In this document: positions 1-7,974 of the stretch, in pieces
Layout: each line of letters opens with the position of its first letter
Position numbering within the stretch: the stretch's first letter is position 1
Assembly (NCBI RefSeq): GCF_025336525.1
Contig: NZ_JAOCZP010000014.1
Span: 1 to 64,000 of the forward strand
DNA from: Chelativorans salis
GTDB lineage: Bacteria > Pseudomonadota > Alphaproteobacteria > Rhizobiales > Rhizobiaceae
Reading direction: 5' to 3'
Length of the DNA: 64,000 bases
Program-made: the position numbers and the translations under genes
The notes under the pieces: generated by a model
The model's input: the letters and a program-made list of their open reading frames with translations, nothing else
Told to the model about the DNA's origin: nothing
Databases searched by the model: none

Positions 1-114
1 AATGTGCTCGGCCCCGATGGCAAGACCACCGCCGATCCGGCCGAAGCGGTGTCGACCCTCGTGCGCGGGCTGGCGGAGGGCGTGCGCGAGGCGCGTCTTT
101 CTGAAGCGCCGTAG
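1..114 (+). CDS. C-terminal tail of an unidentified protein
   Basis: Reading frame 1 is open from the left edge of the window to a TAG at 112-114, giving 37 residues that end in ARLSEAP. The tail is hydrophilic and helix-like, with an alanine/glutamate/arginine-rich end. The gene begins outside the window and this much sequence does not identify a family. It is followed by about 220 bp in which no gene is evident, then by the convergent DUF982 gene. Confidence 0.45.
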   Translation, partial: NVLGPDGKTTADPAEAVSTLVRGLAEGVREARLSEAP

Positions 115-334
115 CGTAGAGATCCAGCCGACATTTCTGCCTGTGTGGCCCATCGCCGCTTCTCATGGGGTCCGCCTGCATCTTCTTCCACGGTCATTCT
201 AGCGTTCCCGCACATGCGGACGCGCAATAGGTGGTCGAGATATGCGATCGCAACCGCCACGTTTCACATGCCTGAATACGCGCTGGCGCTCGCTGACAAG
301 CGGCTCGTGTGGCGCGAAAGCGCTCCAACCGCCG

Positions 335-631
335 CTAGGTGCGAAGCATTCCCCAATCTTGTGCGAGCTTCTCAGCGCTACGGTCCAGGGCTTCCTCCGA
401 CAGGATACCTCGATTGGCGGCAAATCGTTCGAACGCTTCCTGTGCTTCTTGAACTGTTCCCTCTCCGCTGAGGGCTTTGCTGCAGAGGTCCATGGCGGCG
501 TGATAGTCGGGGTCGGGAACGCCGTTCCATTCGAGGAGTAGGTGGTAGGCATCCAAGACAGATTCGACTTCACGGGGAAAGCCGAGGCCTAGGAATACTG
601 AAACGGGCTGATTGAACCTGTGAGCGGTCAT
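335..631 (-). CDS. DUF982 family protein
   Basis: A 98-residue soluble protein with the pattern of DUF982, a small family found almost only in rhizobia and relatives and of unknown function: an N-terminal F-x2-PV strand, G-FPREV about residues 18-22, a conserved aromatic/LL-EW segment near residue 32, then a helical part with C-x2-AL-G and AFERFA. The ATG at 629-631 is preceded by a very strong Shine-Dalgarno AAGGAGG, which fixes the start. A second, divergent DUF982 protein lies about 540 bp further on in the same orientation. There is no enzymatic motif; family assignment is by pattern recognition. Confidence 0.8.
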   Translation of the reverse strand: MTAHRFNQPVSVFLGLGFPREVESVLDAYHLLLEWNGVPDPDYHAAMDLCSKALSGEGTVQEAQEAFERFAANRGILSEEALDRSAEKLAQDWGMLRT

Positions 632-750
632 CGGTTGGACCTCCTTGTTCGGGTCCTAGTTTCAGCCGCCGAAATGGGCAACACCTAGATGCGATCAGTC
701 ACAAATCGAGACCGAGTGGTGCCGGTTCGTGATGTAGACGATTCTTCAAG

Positions 751-996
751 TTACAACGCGCGAAGCCCAAAAAGCCCGAACAGCAAAATTGCCGCACCGA
801 TGACGATCAGCGCAAGTCCCGGCCACTTGTCCGCAAGGCCAATCGCTCGAATGCCGCTGTGCTTCGGTTCTAATGTGCGTGCCCCCGCCCGCGAACGGTG
901 AGGATTGCTCATGCGACCCCGATAGATGGCGGTCCCTGCCGAGTAGAGCACACCGAGAATAACGAGAGTGGCGCCGAGCCACATCATCCATACCAT
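751..996 (-). CDS. small two-helix membrane protein
   Basis: An 81-residue protein with two predicted membrane segments, one at residues 2-24 starting MVWMMWLGATLVILG and one at about 58-78 (ALIVIGAAILLFGLFGL), joined by a basic loop of about 33 residues. No known domain is recognised. A TTG 12 bases further upstream is in frame, but the ATG at 994-996 is preferred because GGAGG lies seven bases before it. A perfect EcfG-type promoter sits immediately upstream at 1015-1040, so a role in the general stress response is inferred; the promoter implies a transcript leader of only about a dozen bases. Confidence 0.65.
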   Translation of the reverse strand: MVWMMWLGATLVILGVLYSAGTAIYRGRMSNPHRSRAGARTLEPKHSGIRAIGLADKWPGLALIVIGAAILLFGLFGLRAL

Positions 997-1014
997 TTCG
1001 ACCTCCAAAACAAC

Positions 1015-1040
1015 AACGTGCGGATGCGAGCAAACGTTCC
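1015..1040 (-). promoter_or_regulatory. EcfG-type general stress promoter
   Basis: On the minus strand the sequence reads GGAAC (1040-1036), 17 bases, CGTT (1018-1015). This matches the alphaproteobacterial EcfG/RpoE2 consensus GGAAC-N16/17-CGTT in all nine specified bases. It lies 19 bp upstream of the ATG of the small membrane protein at 996. Sigma-factor assignment is by motif only. Confidence 0.7.
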
Positions 1041-1171
1041 TGGCAGCCGGAGTGAGATCGTGGGAGCGGAGGAGGCTTTTCTTCTAGATCGATAAGTTGT
1101 GCCAAAGTGGCCACAAACTGGTCATGACGATATCACTGATGATCCCGAACATCGTTGGAATTGGTGAGCAA

Positions 1172-1492
1172 TCAATGAGGGCGCGCGCTCATTAGGATAC
1201 CAGCTTCCTGCGCCGCCTTGCAAAATGTAACCCATACACGCACGGCCTGTGGCTGGCTGGGCCTCTCACTCCAATCGAGGAGGGCAGCGCAAGCCCGCGT
1301 ATGCCGCGGCCCACGGTTCGGCCAGCGGGGGTCCATGAGAATCTCCGCCGCCTGTTCCACTGACGCCACTGTGCGGGCAGTGTCGAGCTGCCCGAATGTC
1401 ACTGACACCGACTGCTCGAATGGATCTCTCATGTCGAAAAAACGCGATGCGTGCATGGTCGGTTCCGACAAAGGCCGGACTGCGCACGACAT
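1172..1492 (-). CDS. DUF982 family protein, second copy
   Basis: Up to 106 residues with the DUF982 pattern: F-x2-SVSV strand at about residues 25-30, TVASVEQAAEIL, W, a central H-x3-C-x-AL-D, and a C-terminal helix ending in CKAAQEAGIL, a hallmark ending of the family. It is only distantly similar to the copy at 335-631. The start is uncertain: the ATG at 1492 has no convincing ribosome-binding site, and ATGs at 1456 and 1435 would give 94 or 87 residues, closer to the family norm. Function of the family is unknown. It stands alone, convergent with nothing and downstream of the sulfatase-like gene on the same strand. Confidence 0.65.
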   Translation of the reverse strand: MSCAVRPLSEPTMHASRFFDMRDPFEQSVSVTFGQLDTARTVASVEQAAEILMDPRWPNRGPRHTRACAALLDWSERPSQPQAVRVWVTFCKAAQEAGILMSARPH

Positions 1493-1575
1493 ATGAGCTG
1501 ACCAAGCTGGCCAATGAGCGCTCCAGCACCTTCTGCGTGGCGCCGGGCCATAAGCTCCGCTTCAAGCGCGGCGAT

Positions 1576-3285
1576 CTAACGCTCGACGGAAGGCGGTGGC
1601 GGGTCCAAGGTGTCCCGATCTACGGGACCGGCGCGCGCGCCCGGCATCGTGTCGGCGATGCTCGCCGGTTCCCGGATTTTGTTCGTCACGTCGTGGAATT
1701 CGTAGATCGTGGCGTCGTTCGGGAAGGCGTAGATGCGGTCGGAGAGTAGCGGGAAATTGGCGTCGAAATAGGTGTTGAACAACACCCGGTAGCTGTTCAC
1801 CGGCGTGATGTCGTCGGTAAGCTGGAGGTAGTCTTTCCCGGGGAAATAGTAGGCGTTGAAGATGCCGGTCTTGATCCGCAATTCTTCCGCCGGTGCGTCC
1901 TGCCACGGGACCCTCGAACCGCGCTCGGGGAAGGGACCTTCGTCCGCCTGTATCAGGATGATCGGCGGCTCGCGGCCGTCCGCCTGGAGCGTGGTGACGA
2001 CGTCTCTGATAATGCGGTTGGCATAAGCGACCTGGTCGACGAAACCCTGCTTCTCGCCGCGCTCCGCCGACTCCTTCTGGCTAAGGCAGCGGCCGTCGGC
2101 GGTGAAGGGGTAAGGGCCGTGCGGCACGAGGAAATGGGCGAAGACGTAGACCGGCCGCTCGCGCTCGCCGATAGACTTGATCTCCTCCACCTGGGGGGCG
2201 ACGCGCTGGCACTGGGCGTTGTCCCAGTCGAGCCGCATGGTCAGTGCCGTATCGGGCAAGGTGTGGAAGATCGGGCGCAGGATCGTGCGCCGCAGATAGA
2301 GCATGGCGAACTCGCTGAAGCCATGTGGCCGGTTCTCGTCGGCGAGGGTGCTGTTGTAGGTGCCCACCCACCAGGCACCGAACTGGATGAAGTCGTATCC
2401 GCGCGACTTCAAGACCCGCCCCACGCGATGGTCGTCCAGCATCTCGTAAATCGGGCGCCAGTTGGCACCTTTGACCCGCGGATCGTCCTCCAGGAAATCG
2501 AGATAGTCCAGGTAGAAGGTCGAGGCGACGGAATGGCCGGTCTTTTGGTAGTTGGAATTGCTGCGGCGCGCGACGTAAAAGCCCCGTTCCTCCAGAAAGC
2601 GGCCGATGGAGCGGTTGTCGAGATCATAGTGGCGCTGGAGGATTTCCTCCGACGTGTAGCGGTCGAATACGAAGTGGTAGATGTCCGGCGGTCGGTCGGC
2701 GCTTTCTTCCGCAGGCAGATACTGCCGTACCTCCGCCAGGGCCTGTTCAGCGTCGTAGGCGGCGCGGGCCTTGCCGTTGTGCCATTCATAGACCCCCACC
2801 TGCCAAAGCGGAGTAGCCAAAAGCACCAGCGCGACGCCGTTGAGGATACTGTGCGCCAAGCGGGTGAGACGGTGCAGGCGCAGTGCAATGAGTGTCAGAA
2901 GCGACAGGATCGCGAAAGCGAAGGGCAGCGATCTCACCATCGGAAAGCCGCCTGACACCATGTCGTTGAGCTGGCCGAACAGTCCTAGATAGAAGAGGCT
3001 GCCGGCCACCCAGATGCTGGCAACCACTGCACCGGCCGCATCGAAGCGCCGGCGCATCGCCGCGACCGCCAGATAGACCACCAGCGCGAAGGCGAGGGAG
3101 CCCAGGAGAGAGGGCGCGACGTCGGCAAACGAGGCGAAGTTCAGGTTCCTCGCCATGAGGGCGAAGACAGCAGCAGCGGCGAAGAGAAATGGATGGAAGG
3201 GATAGGCTCTGTCCCAGACCTTCCGGCGGCGCTCGCGAGGGCGAGGATTGTCGGCTGTTGCACCCGCGTCCGAACCCTCGGCCAT
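1576..3285 (-). CDS. membrane-anchored sulfatase/phosphotransferase-like protein
   Basis: A 569-residue protein with about five hydrophobic segments in the first 175 residues followed by a long extracytoplasmic domain of the alkaline-phosphatase/sulfatase superfamily. Visible landmarks are PDIYHFVFDRYTS (about residue 200), NYQKTGHSVASTFYLDYL (about 245), FAHFLVPHGPYPF and ILIQADEGPFP, which follow the order of metal-site and catalytic motifs in LTA-synthase-like and arylsulfatase-like proteins. A likely role is modifying an envelope glycan or phospholipid by transferring or hydrolysing a phospho- or sulfo-group; substrate unknown. The ATG at 3283-3285 is chosen because GGAGG lies seven bases upstream; an adjacent GTG is less likely. 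It is divergent from the small membrane protein and methyltransferase, and the three look like one cassette. Confidence 0.8.
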   Translation of the reverse strand: MAEGSDAGATADNPRPRERRRKVWDRAYPFHPFLFAAAAVFALMARNLNFASFADVAPSLLGSLAFALVVYLAVAAMRRRFDAAGAVVASIWVAGSLFYLGLFGQLNDMVSGGFPMVRSLPFAFAILSLLTLIALRLHRLTRLAHSILNGVALVLLATPLWQVGVYEWHNGKARAAYDAEQALAEVRQYLPAEESADRPPDIYHFVFDRYTSEEILQRHYDLDNRSIGRFLEERGFYVARRSNSNYQKTGHSVASTFYLDYLDFLEDDPRVKGANWRPIYEMLDDHRVGRVLKSRGYDFIQFGAWWVGTYNSTLADENRPHGFSEFAMLYLRRTILRPIFHTLPDTALTMRLDWDNAQCQRVAPQVEEIKSIGERERPVYVFAHFLVPHGPYPFTADGRCLSQKESAERGEKQGFVDQVAYANRIIRDVVTTLQADGREPPIILIQADEGPFPERGSRVPWQDAPAEELRIKTGIFNAYYFPGKDYLQLTDDITPVNSYRVLFNTYFDANFPLLSDRIYAFPNDATIYEFHDVTNKIREPASIADTMPGARAGPVDRDTLDPPPPSVER

Positions 3286-3406
3286 CACGCACCTCCATTC
3301 CGCGCGGCGCGTTCGGGTGCGACCCCGGCCTTCGGTCCGCGATGGGTAGCCTCCATGATAATTACAGTCGTTATGACAGATTTATGTCACTTTTTTGAAG
3401 GAATAA

Positions 3407-3431
3407 GGAACGTCTTCTGCTCGACCACGTT
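3407..3431 (+). promoter_or_regulatory. EcfG-type general stress promoter
   Basis: GGAAC at 3407-3411, 16 bases, CGTT at 3428-3431: a full match to the EcfG consensus. It is 40 bp upstream of the ATG of the small membrane protein at 3472, an ordinary promoter distance, and would drive that gene and the methyltransferase fused behind it. Confidence 0.7.
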
Positions 3432-3471
3432 GACTGCCGCCAACCACCCGGTTCGACGAAAGGAAGCTTCG

Positions 3472-3726
3472 ATGCCCGTGAGATTTCTCTCTCGCCTCGT
3501 TCCGCTCACGCTCTCTGTCTTGTTCCTCGGCATGACCGCGACCGGCGCATATGCCTATCTGGATGCCGGGACAGGCAGCATGATCCTCCAAGTGCTTTTG
3601 GGGGGTATCGCGGGCCTGCTGATCGCCGGCAAGCTCTACTGGCACAAGTTCCTTTCCCTTGTCGGGCTCAGACGGGACCCGCCTCAAACAGATGAGGCGA
3701 AGGACGAGCCTACCGTGGGCCAATAG
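3472..3726 (+). CDS. small secreted/membrane protein, partner of the methyltransferase
   Basis: An 84-residue protein with a cleavable-looking signal (residues 1-27, ending AYA), a short YLDAGTGSMILQVLLGG stretch and a second hydrophobic helix reaching about residue 55, then a charged tail. The YLDAGTGS-(M/I)-Q motif followed by a glycine-rich helix is typical of a small conserved protein found beside sulfatase-like and methyltransferase genes. The function is unknown; one possibility is a membrane adaptor for the cassette. AGGAAG precedes the ATG. Its TAG is followed without a gap by the GTG start of the next gene, so the two are co-transcribed. Confidence 0.7.
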   Translation: MPVRFLSRLVPLTLSVLFLGMTATGAYAYLDAGTGSMILQVLLGGIAGLLIAGKLYWHKFLSLVGLRRDPPQTDEAKDEPTVGQ

Positions 3727-5205
3727 GTGAACGAGGCCCACACGCTAAAACCCGAGGCGCCTAAACGAGCCGGGGCCGGCGGGCTTGGTGGCGTGTCTTC
3801 TGATGGGGCGAGCGAGCCGGAGGTAGGCTCCTATCGCGATCGCAACGGCGCCGTCTTCTATCGCGACGGGCGCGTGTTCCGCTATGTGAGTGAGCGGGCA
3901 CTTAAGAACTGGCAGCACCTGTGGGAGGCCCCCTTCTTCGAACGCTTCCGCAGCGAGGGCCGGATCGTCGAGACGAGCCTGGTCGACCCGCGGAACGAGA
4001 ACATCGACCTTGGCACATGGGCGGGCGTCCTTGAGCACGCCCGCATCCCCTACATCTCATATCCCTACGAGTGGACCTTCGGCATGCTGAAGGACGCCAC
4101 CTTGCTGCATCTCGACCTGATGCGCGGCGCGCTCCGCGCGGACATGATCCTGAAGGATTCCTCGCCTTACAATGTCCAGTGGAACGGTGTGCATCCTGTC
4201 TTCATCGACGTCCCTTCCTTCGAACCGCTCGAGAAGGGAGCGCCATGGGTTGGTTACCGGCAGTTCTGCGAACTCTTCCTCTATCCGCTGATGCTCGCGG
4301 CCTATAAGGGCGTCGACTTCCGCCCCTGGTTGCGCGGGCGTATCGACGGCATTCCCGCCGAGGAGATGCATGCGCTGATGTCGGCGCGCGATCTCATGCG
4401 GCCCGGCGTGCTCCTGCACGTAGCTGCTCAAAATGCGCTGCAGAAGCGCTATGCGGGCGGCAGGCAGGACATGCGCGGCGCGCTCGCCGAAGCAGGTTTC
4501 AGCAAGGCACTGATCGAGCGGAACGTGGAGAAGCTGACGGCGCTGGTCTCCAAGCTGGAGCCCGCACGCACGAAAACCGAATGGTCCGAATACGACCGGA
4601 CCCATTCCTACGAGGATGCGGAGCTTAAGCGAAAAGCCGACTTTGTGCGTCAGGCGGCGGCAAGCCGCCGCTGGCGGCTTGCCTGGGACCTCGGTTGCAA
4701 CACAGGGACCTTCTCGCGCATTGCCGCCGAGTTCACCGACCATGTGGTGGCCATGGACGGGGACTGGATGGCAATCGAGCATCTCTACAGGCGCGAGAAG
4801 GCCGGCGCGGCGTCGAAATCCATCCTGCCGCTGGTCGTCAACCTGGCCGACGCTTCGCCCAACCAAGGTTGGCGCGGTGCAGAGCGCAAGGGCATCGCCG
4901 AGCGCGGCCGGCCTGAGCTGACGCTCTGCCTCGCGCTCATCCATCACATCGTGATTACCGCCAATATCCCGCTCGCCGACTTCATCGAATGGCTGGCAGG
5001 GCTGGGGACCGCGGTGGTGATCGAGTTTGTCGGGCGTGACGACGAAATGGTGCAAACGCTGCTCGCCAACCGCGAGGACCAGTACAGCGACTATCACCCT
5101 GAAATCTTCCGCGCGCTGCTTGAGGCCCATTTCGACATCAGGGCCGAAGAGGCGCTGAAGGGCGGCAAGAGGCATATCTATTTCGCCGAGGCGAAGGCGC
5201 GTTGA
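3727..5205 (+). CDS. class I SAM-dependent methyltransferase, NoeA-like
   Basis: A 492-residue protein. The first 290 residues form a family-specific region beginning with SYRDRNGAVFYRDGRVFR (about residue 37); the last 190 carry a Rossmann-type methyltransferase with motif I at DLGCNTG (321-327) and a following acidic VVAMDGD. The architecture resembles the large methyltransferases annotated as nodulation protein NoeA-like in rhizobia; that link is from memory of the family, not a search. The GTG start abuts the preceding stop, so translation is probably coupled. Given the divergent sulfatase-like membrane protein, methylation of a surface glycan or its precursor is a reasonable inference. 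The substrate is unknown. Confidence 0.75.
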   Translation: MNEAHTLKPEAPKRAGAGGLGGVSSDGASEPEVGSYRDRNGAVFYRDGRVFRYVSERALKNWQHLWEAPFFERFRSEGRIVETSLVDPRNENIDLGTWAGVLEHARIPYISYPYEWTFGMLKDATLLHLDLMRGALRADMILKDSSPYNVQWNGVHPVFIDVPSFEPLEKGAPWVGYRQFCELFLYPLMLAAYKGVDFRPWLRGRIDGIPAEEMHALMSARDLMRPGVLLHVAAQNALQKRYAGGRQDMRGALAEAGFSKALIERNVEKLTALVSKLEPARTKTEWSEYDRTHSYEDAELKRKADFVRQAAASRRWRLAWDLGCNTGTFSRIAAEFTDHVVAMDGDWMAIEHLYRREKAGAASKSILPLVVNLADASPNQGWRGAERKGIAERGRPELTLCLALIHHIVITANIPLADFIEWLAGLGTAVVIEFVGRDDEMVQTLLANREDQYSDYHPEIFRALLEAHFDIRAEEALKGGKRHIYFAEAKAR

Positions 5206-5256
5206 ACCTTCCGACCCTGCACCGACCCAATCCGCATAAAAAAGCGCCAGGGAAAG

Positions 5257-5281
5257 GGAACACTGCCTGGGCTCCGAAGTT
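5257..5281 (+). promoter_or_regulatory. possible EcfG-type promoter for sorA-sorB
   Basis: GGAAC at 5257-5261, 16 bases, AGTT at 5278-5281: one mismatch to the EcfG consensus (A for C in the -10 element). It lies about 120 bp upstream of the sulfite dehydrogenase start, a rather long leader, so it is only a candidate. Confidence 0.35.
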
Positions 5282-5403
5282 GTCAGTAGTGGTATCTCAA
5301 GAAGCCGTTAGATCGTGACTGGAATTCGGCCTGCCCCTCTCGGCGGGCCGTTTCGGCTTTCTGCGAACCGGATGGGAGTAAAATCAAGTAAGGGAGAAGC
5401 GCC

Positions 5404-6606
5404 ATGAACATGAGCACCAGGATCCGCAGGCGACATTTCCTCGTCGGCGCAGGTGGCACAGCCGTACTCGGAGCCAGCGGGGCGAGCGTTGCCATTCTCC
5501 CGGCCATTGCTCAGGACGCCCAAGGTGGCTCCCTGCCTTCCTATGCTGACTGGAAGAACCCCGAGGCGATGGTCATCCACACCGAGCTGACGCTTGAGAC
5601 CGTCCGCGACGCCATCGGTACGAGCGTCGTTACGTCCAACGACGTCTTCTTTATCCGCAACAACCTGAACCCGCCGAGCGAAGAGGTCGTCCAGGATCGC
5701 GACGCGTGGGAGGTCTCGTTCGAAGGCGTTGCCAACCCGCGCACCATGACGCTTGGTGAGTTGAAGACACTTGGATTGGAGACGGTCGCCACAATCATCC
5801 AGTGCTCGGGCAACGGGCGGGGCCTGTTCGATCACGACGCAAGCGGCGCTCCCTGGCGCACAGGTGCGGCCGGCTGCGCGGTATGGAGCGGTGTCCCCGT
5901 ACGCGCCGTCGCGGAGGAGCTGGGCGGCAGCGTTGACGGAGCCCGGTTTATGACCAGTACCGGCGGTGAGGAACTCCCCGAGGAGGTCAACCGCGACGAG
6001 ATCGTCGTCGAGCGCTCGGTTCCCCTGGAAGCTATGGAGAACGCCATTTTGGCTTTCGAGATGAATGGCGCGCCCGTACCGATCGCCCATGGCGGGCCGC
6101 TGCGCATGATCGTGCCGGGCTACTATGGCATCAACAATGTGAAATATGTCCGCACCGTCGCCTTCACTGAAGAGGAATCCACGGCTGACATCCAGGTAAG
6201 CGGCTATCGTGTGCGCCCGGTGGGCGAGTCCGGTGCGCCGGACCAGCCGTCCATGTGGGATATGAAGGTGAAGTCGTGGGTAATCCATCCCCTCATGGAA
6301 ACCACGTCGGGACGCGTGCTGATCTACGGCGTCGCCTTCGGCGGCACGAACCCGGTGGAGCGCGTCGAGGTTTCGACTGACGGCGGAGAGACGTGGGAGG
6401 ATGCGGAATTCACCGGCCCGGATCTCGGCCGTTTCGCCTGGCGGGTCTTCGTTCTGCCGGCAGAATTGGAACCGGGCGACTACACCGTCACGAGCCGCGC
6501 CACCGATAGCCAGGGCAACGTGCAGGAACAGACGACGGAGCCCAACCACCGCGCCTATGACTACGCCGGCTGGGACCGTCTGGCTGTCGGAGTGACCGTG
6601 GTTTGA
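5404..6606 (+). CDS. sorA: periplasmic sulfite dehydrogenase, Mo-cofactor subunit (SorA-like)
   Basis: A 400-residue molybdenum oxidoreductase of the sulfite oxidase family, oxidising sulfite to sulfate in the periplasm and passing electrons to cytochrome c. An N-terminal twin-arginine signal is visible (RRRHFLVG, about residues 8-15), as expected for a protein exported with its molybdopterin. The Mo-ligating cysteine is in IIQCSGNGRG (Cys134). The sulfite-oxidase core runs to about residue 260, including PGYYGINNVKYV, and the C-terminal immunoglobulin-like dimerisation domain contains VERVEVSTDGGETW. GGGAGAAGC precedes the ATG. A c-type cytochrome gene follows and a sulfite-type exporter lies beyond, which strongly supports the assignment. 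Confidence 0.87.
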   Translation: MNMSTRIRRRHFLVGAGGTAVLGASGASVAILPAIAQDAQGGSLPSYADWKNPEAMVIHTELTLETVRDAIGTSVVTSNDVFFIRNNLNPPSEEVVQDRDAWEVSFEGVANPRTMTLGELKTLGLETVATIIQCSGNGRGLFDHDASGAPWRTGAAGCAVWSGVPVRAVAEELGGSVDGARFMTSTGGEELPEEVNRDEIVVERSVPLEAMENAILAFEMNGAPVPIAHGGPLRMIVPGYYGINNVKYVRTVAFTEEESTADIQVSGYRVRPVGESGAPDQPSMWDMKVKSWVIHPLMETTSGRVLIYGVAFGGTNPVERVEVSTDGGETWEDAEFTGPDLGRFAWRVFVLPAELEPGDYTVTSRATDSQGNVQEQTTEPNHRAYDYAGWDRLAVGVTVV

Positions 6607-6631
6607 CCCCCTCCGATCCCCGTCAGCAGAC

Positions 6632-6661
6632 CTTCCGCCGCCGAACTACCGGCGGCGGAAG
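6632..6661 (+). other. intercistronic hairpin between sorA and sorB
   Basis: A perfect 12-bp stem (CTTCCGCCGCCG paired with CGGCGGCGGAAG) around the six-base loop AACTAC. No U-tract follows, so it is not a classical terminator. It may protect the sorA transcript or lower sorB expression relative to sorA. Confidence 0.6.
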
Positions 6662-6680
6662 CTTGTAGGGAGCTGAAGGC

Positions 6681-7031
6681 ATGCCATATCTCGTGTCGAT
6701 GTTGACCGCCCGCGTTCCAGTCGTCGTCCTTGCCCTATTTACGTTTTCGACCGGCGCTGCCGGCGGGGCCGACGAGGCGATGCTAGAACTTGGCCGGCAG
6801 GTGTTCCTGACGACCGCCGAGCCACCCTGCGGCGTCTGCCATACGCTGGCCAATGCGGAAGCCACTGGTACCATCGCGCCCAATCTCGATACCATGCGCC
6901 CAACGGCGGAAGAGGTCCGGAACGCATTGATGGAGGGGCCTGGGGCGATGCCTTCCTATGCCGACACCCTTAGCGATGAGGAGATCGACGCGGTCGCCGA
7001 GCATGTGGCGGCGGTGGCTGGCGCAGAATGA
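6681..7031 (+). CDS. sorB: c-type cytochrome, sulfite dehydrogenase electron acceptor (SorB-like)
   Basis: A 116-residue secreted monohaem cytochrome c. A signal peptide covers about residues 1-30, the haem-binding CGVCH is at residues 50-54, and the likely axial methionine is Met90 in GAMPSYA. Size and position directly after the Mo subunit match SorB, which takes electrons from SorA. The ATG has only a modest GAAGG site, and a strong hairpin precedes it, consistent with different expression of the two subunits. Another small class I cytochrome cannot be excluded from sequence alone. Confidence 0.8.
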   Translation: MPYLVSMLTARVPVVVLALFTFSTGAAGGADEAMLELGRQVFLTTAEPPCGVCHTLANAEATGTIAPNLDTMRPTAEEVRNALMEGPGAMPSYADTLSDEEIDAVAEHVAAVAGAE

Positions 7032-7035
7032 GTGT

Positions 7036-7785
7036 TCAGCTGATCAGGGCGTCGTAGACCAGCTTCAAGGCCAGCAGGCTGAGCAGGATAAGGATGGCGC
7101 GGTCGAAGTTTTCCTTAGACAGGCGCCTTGCCAGCGCCGAACCGACGGGCATGAACGCGAGGATCGGGAAGAGGGCGGCGAGACTGATCAGGGCGCCGTG
7201 CTCCGACAGGATGCCGAAATAGCCGAGCGCCGGGATCTGCAGCGCACTCATGACAGCGAAGAAGACGGAGACGGTGGAGATGAAAACCGGCCTTTCCAGA
7301 CGCATCGCATTGAGAAAGGTGATGGAGACAGGCGCGGAGATGCCGGAGGCGCCCTGCAGAACGCCTGCGGTGAGGCCCGCCGGCAGGCGCAGCCGGCTGG
7401 CCAGCGGATAGGCGATCTTCCAGTCTGGCCGGGCAAGCCGCAGGAACACGTAGCCGAAGACCGCCGCCGCCACCATGAGTGAAAGCAGCTGCTGAGAGAA
7501 GAAGGCGAGCATCAGCGTGCCGGCAACGACGCCCGCCGCGCCGGCGGCGGCAAAACCCCAGATGAAGGAGGCCGGCAGGCGGTGGCGGCGGAAAAGCCAT
7601 CCCTGCCAAATGTTGGTGAGCAGGTTTGGCACCAGCATCACCACCACGGCGAACTTCACGTCGAACATCATCGCCAGTGCCGGCACCGCCAGCACCGGTG
7701 CGCCGGCGCCGGTCGCCCCCTTTAGAATTCCACCGCCCGCCAGACAGGCGAAGATGATGGCAAGTTGCACCGGTTCGAAAGCCAT
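7036..7785 (-). CDS. TauE/SafE (TSUP) family membrane exporter, probably for sulfite
   Basis: A 249-residue polytopic membrane protein with seven to eight hydrophobic helices. The N-terminal half has the TSUP pattern GGGILKGATGAGAPVLAVP with internal duplication (a second such loop at about residues 130-145, GLTAGVLQGASGISAPV). The family exports sulfite, sulfoacetate and similar organosulfur anions. It is convergent with sorA-sorB, ending four bases after sorB, so the cluster can both oxidise periplasmic sulfite and export it from the cytoplasm. The substrate is inferred from this context. Confidence 0.8.
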   Translation of the reverse strand: MAFEPVQLAIIFACLAGGGILKGATGAGAPVLAVPALAMMFDVKFAVVVMLVPNLLTNIWQGWLFRRHRLPASFIWGFAAAGAAGVVAGTLMLAFFSQQLLSLMVAAAVFGYVFLRLARPDWKIAYPLASRLRLPAGLTAGVLQGASGISAPVSITFLNAMRLERPVFISTVSVFFAVMSALQIPALGYFGILSEHGALISLAALFPILAFMPVGSALARRLSKENFDRAILILLSLLALKLVYDALIS

Positions 7786-7974
7786 GTGACGGCTCCGTTC
7801 TTGGAGGATGGTGGGTTTGGGTTATTACCTGAAAATCGGTTTGGCTAAATCAGGAAAGCATTCAGCCCAGCAATCCTCCGATCTGCCGCCGAGAGAGCGT
7901 GGATGCGTGACTTTGTTCGCAAAATGGCATTGATTATCTGGCGGGGAAGCTGCCGGAAGTATGGAGACACCAAC

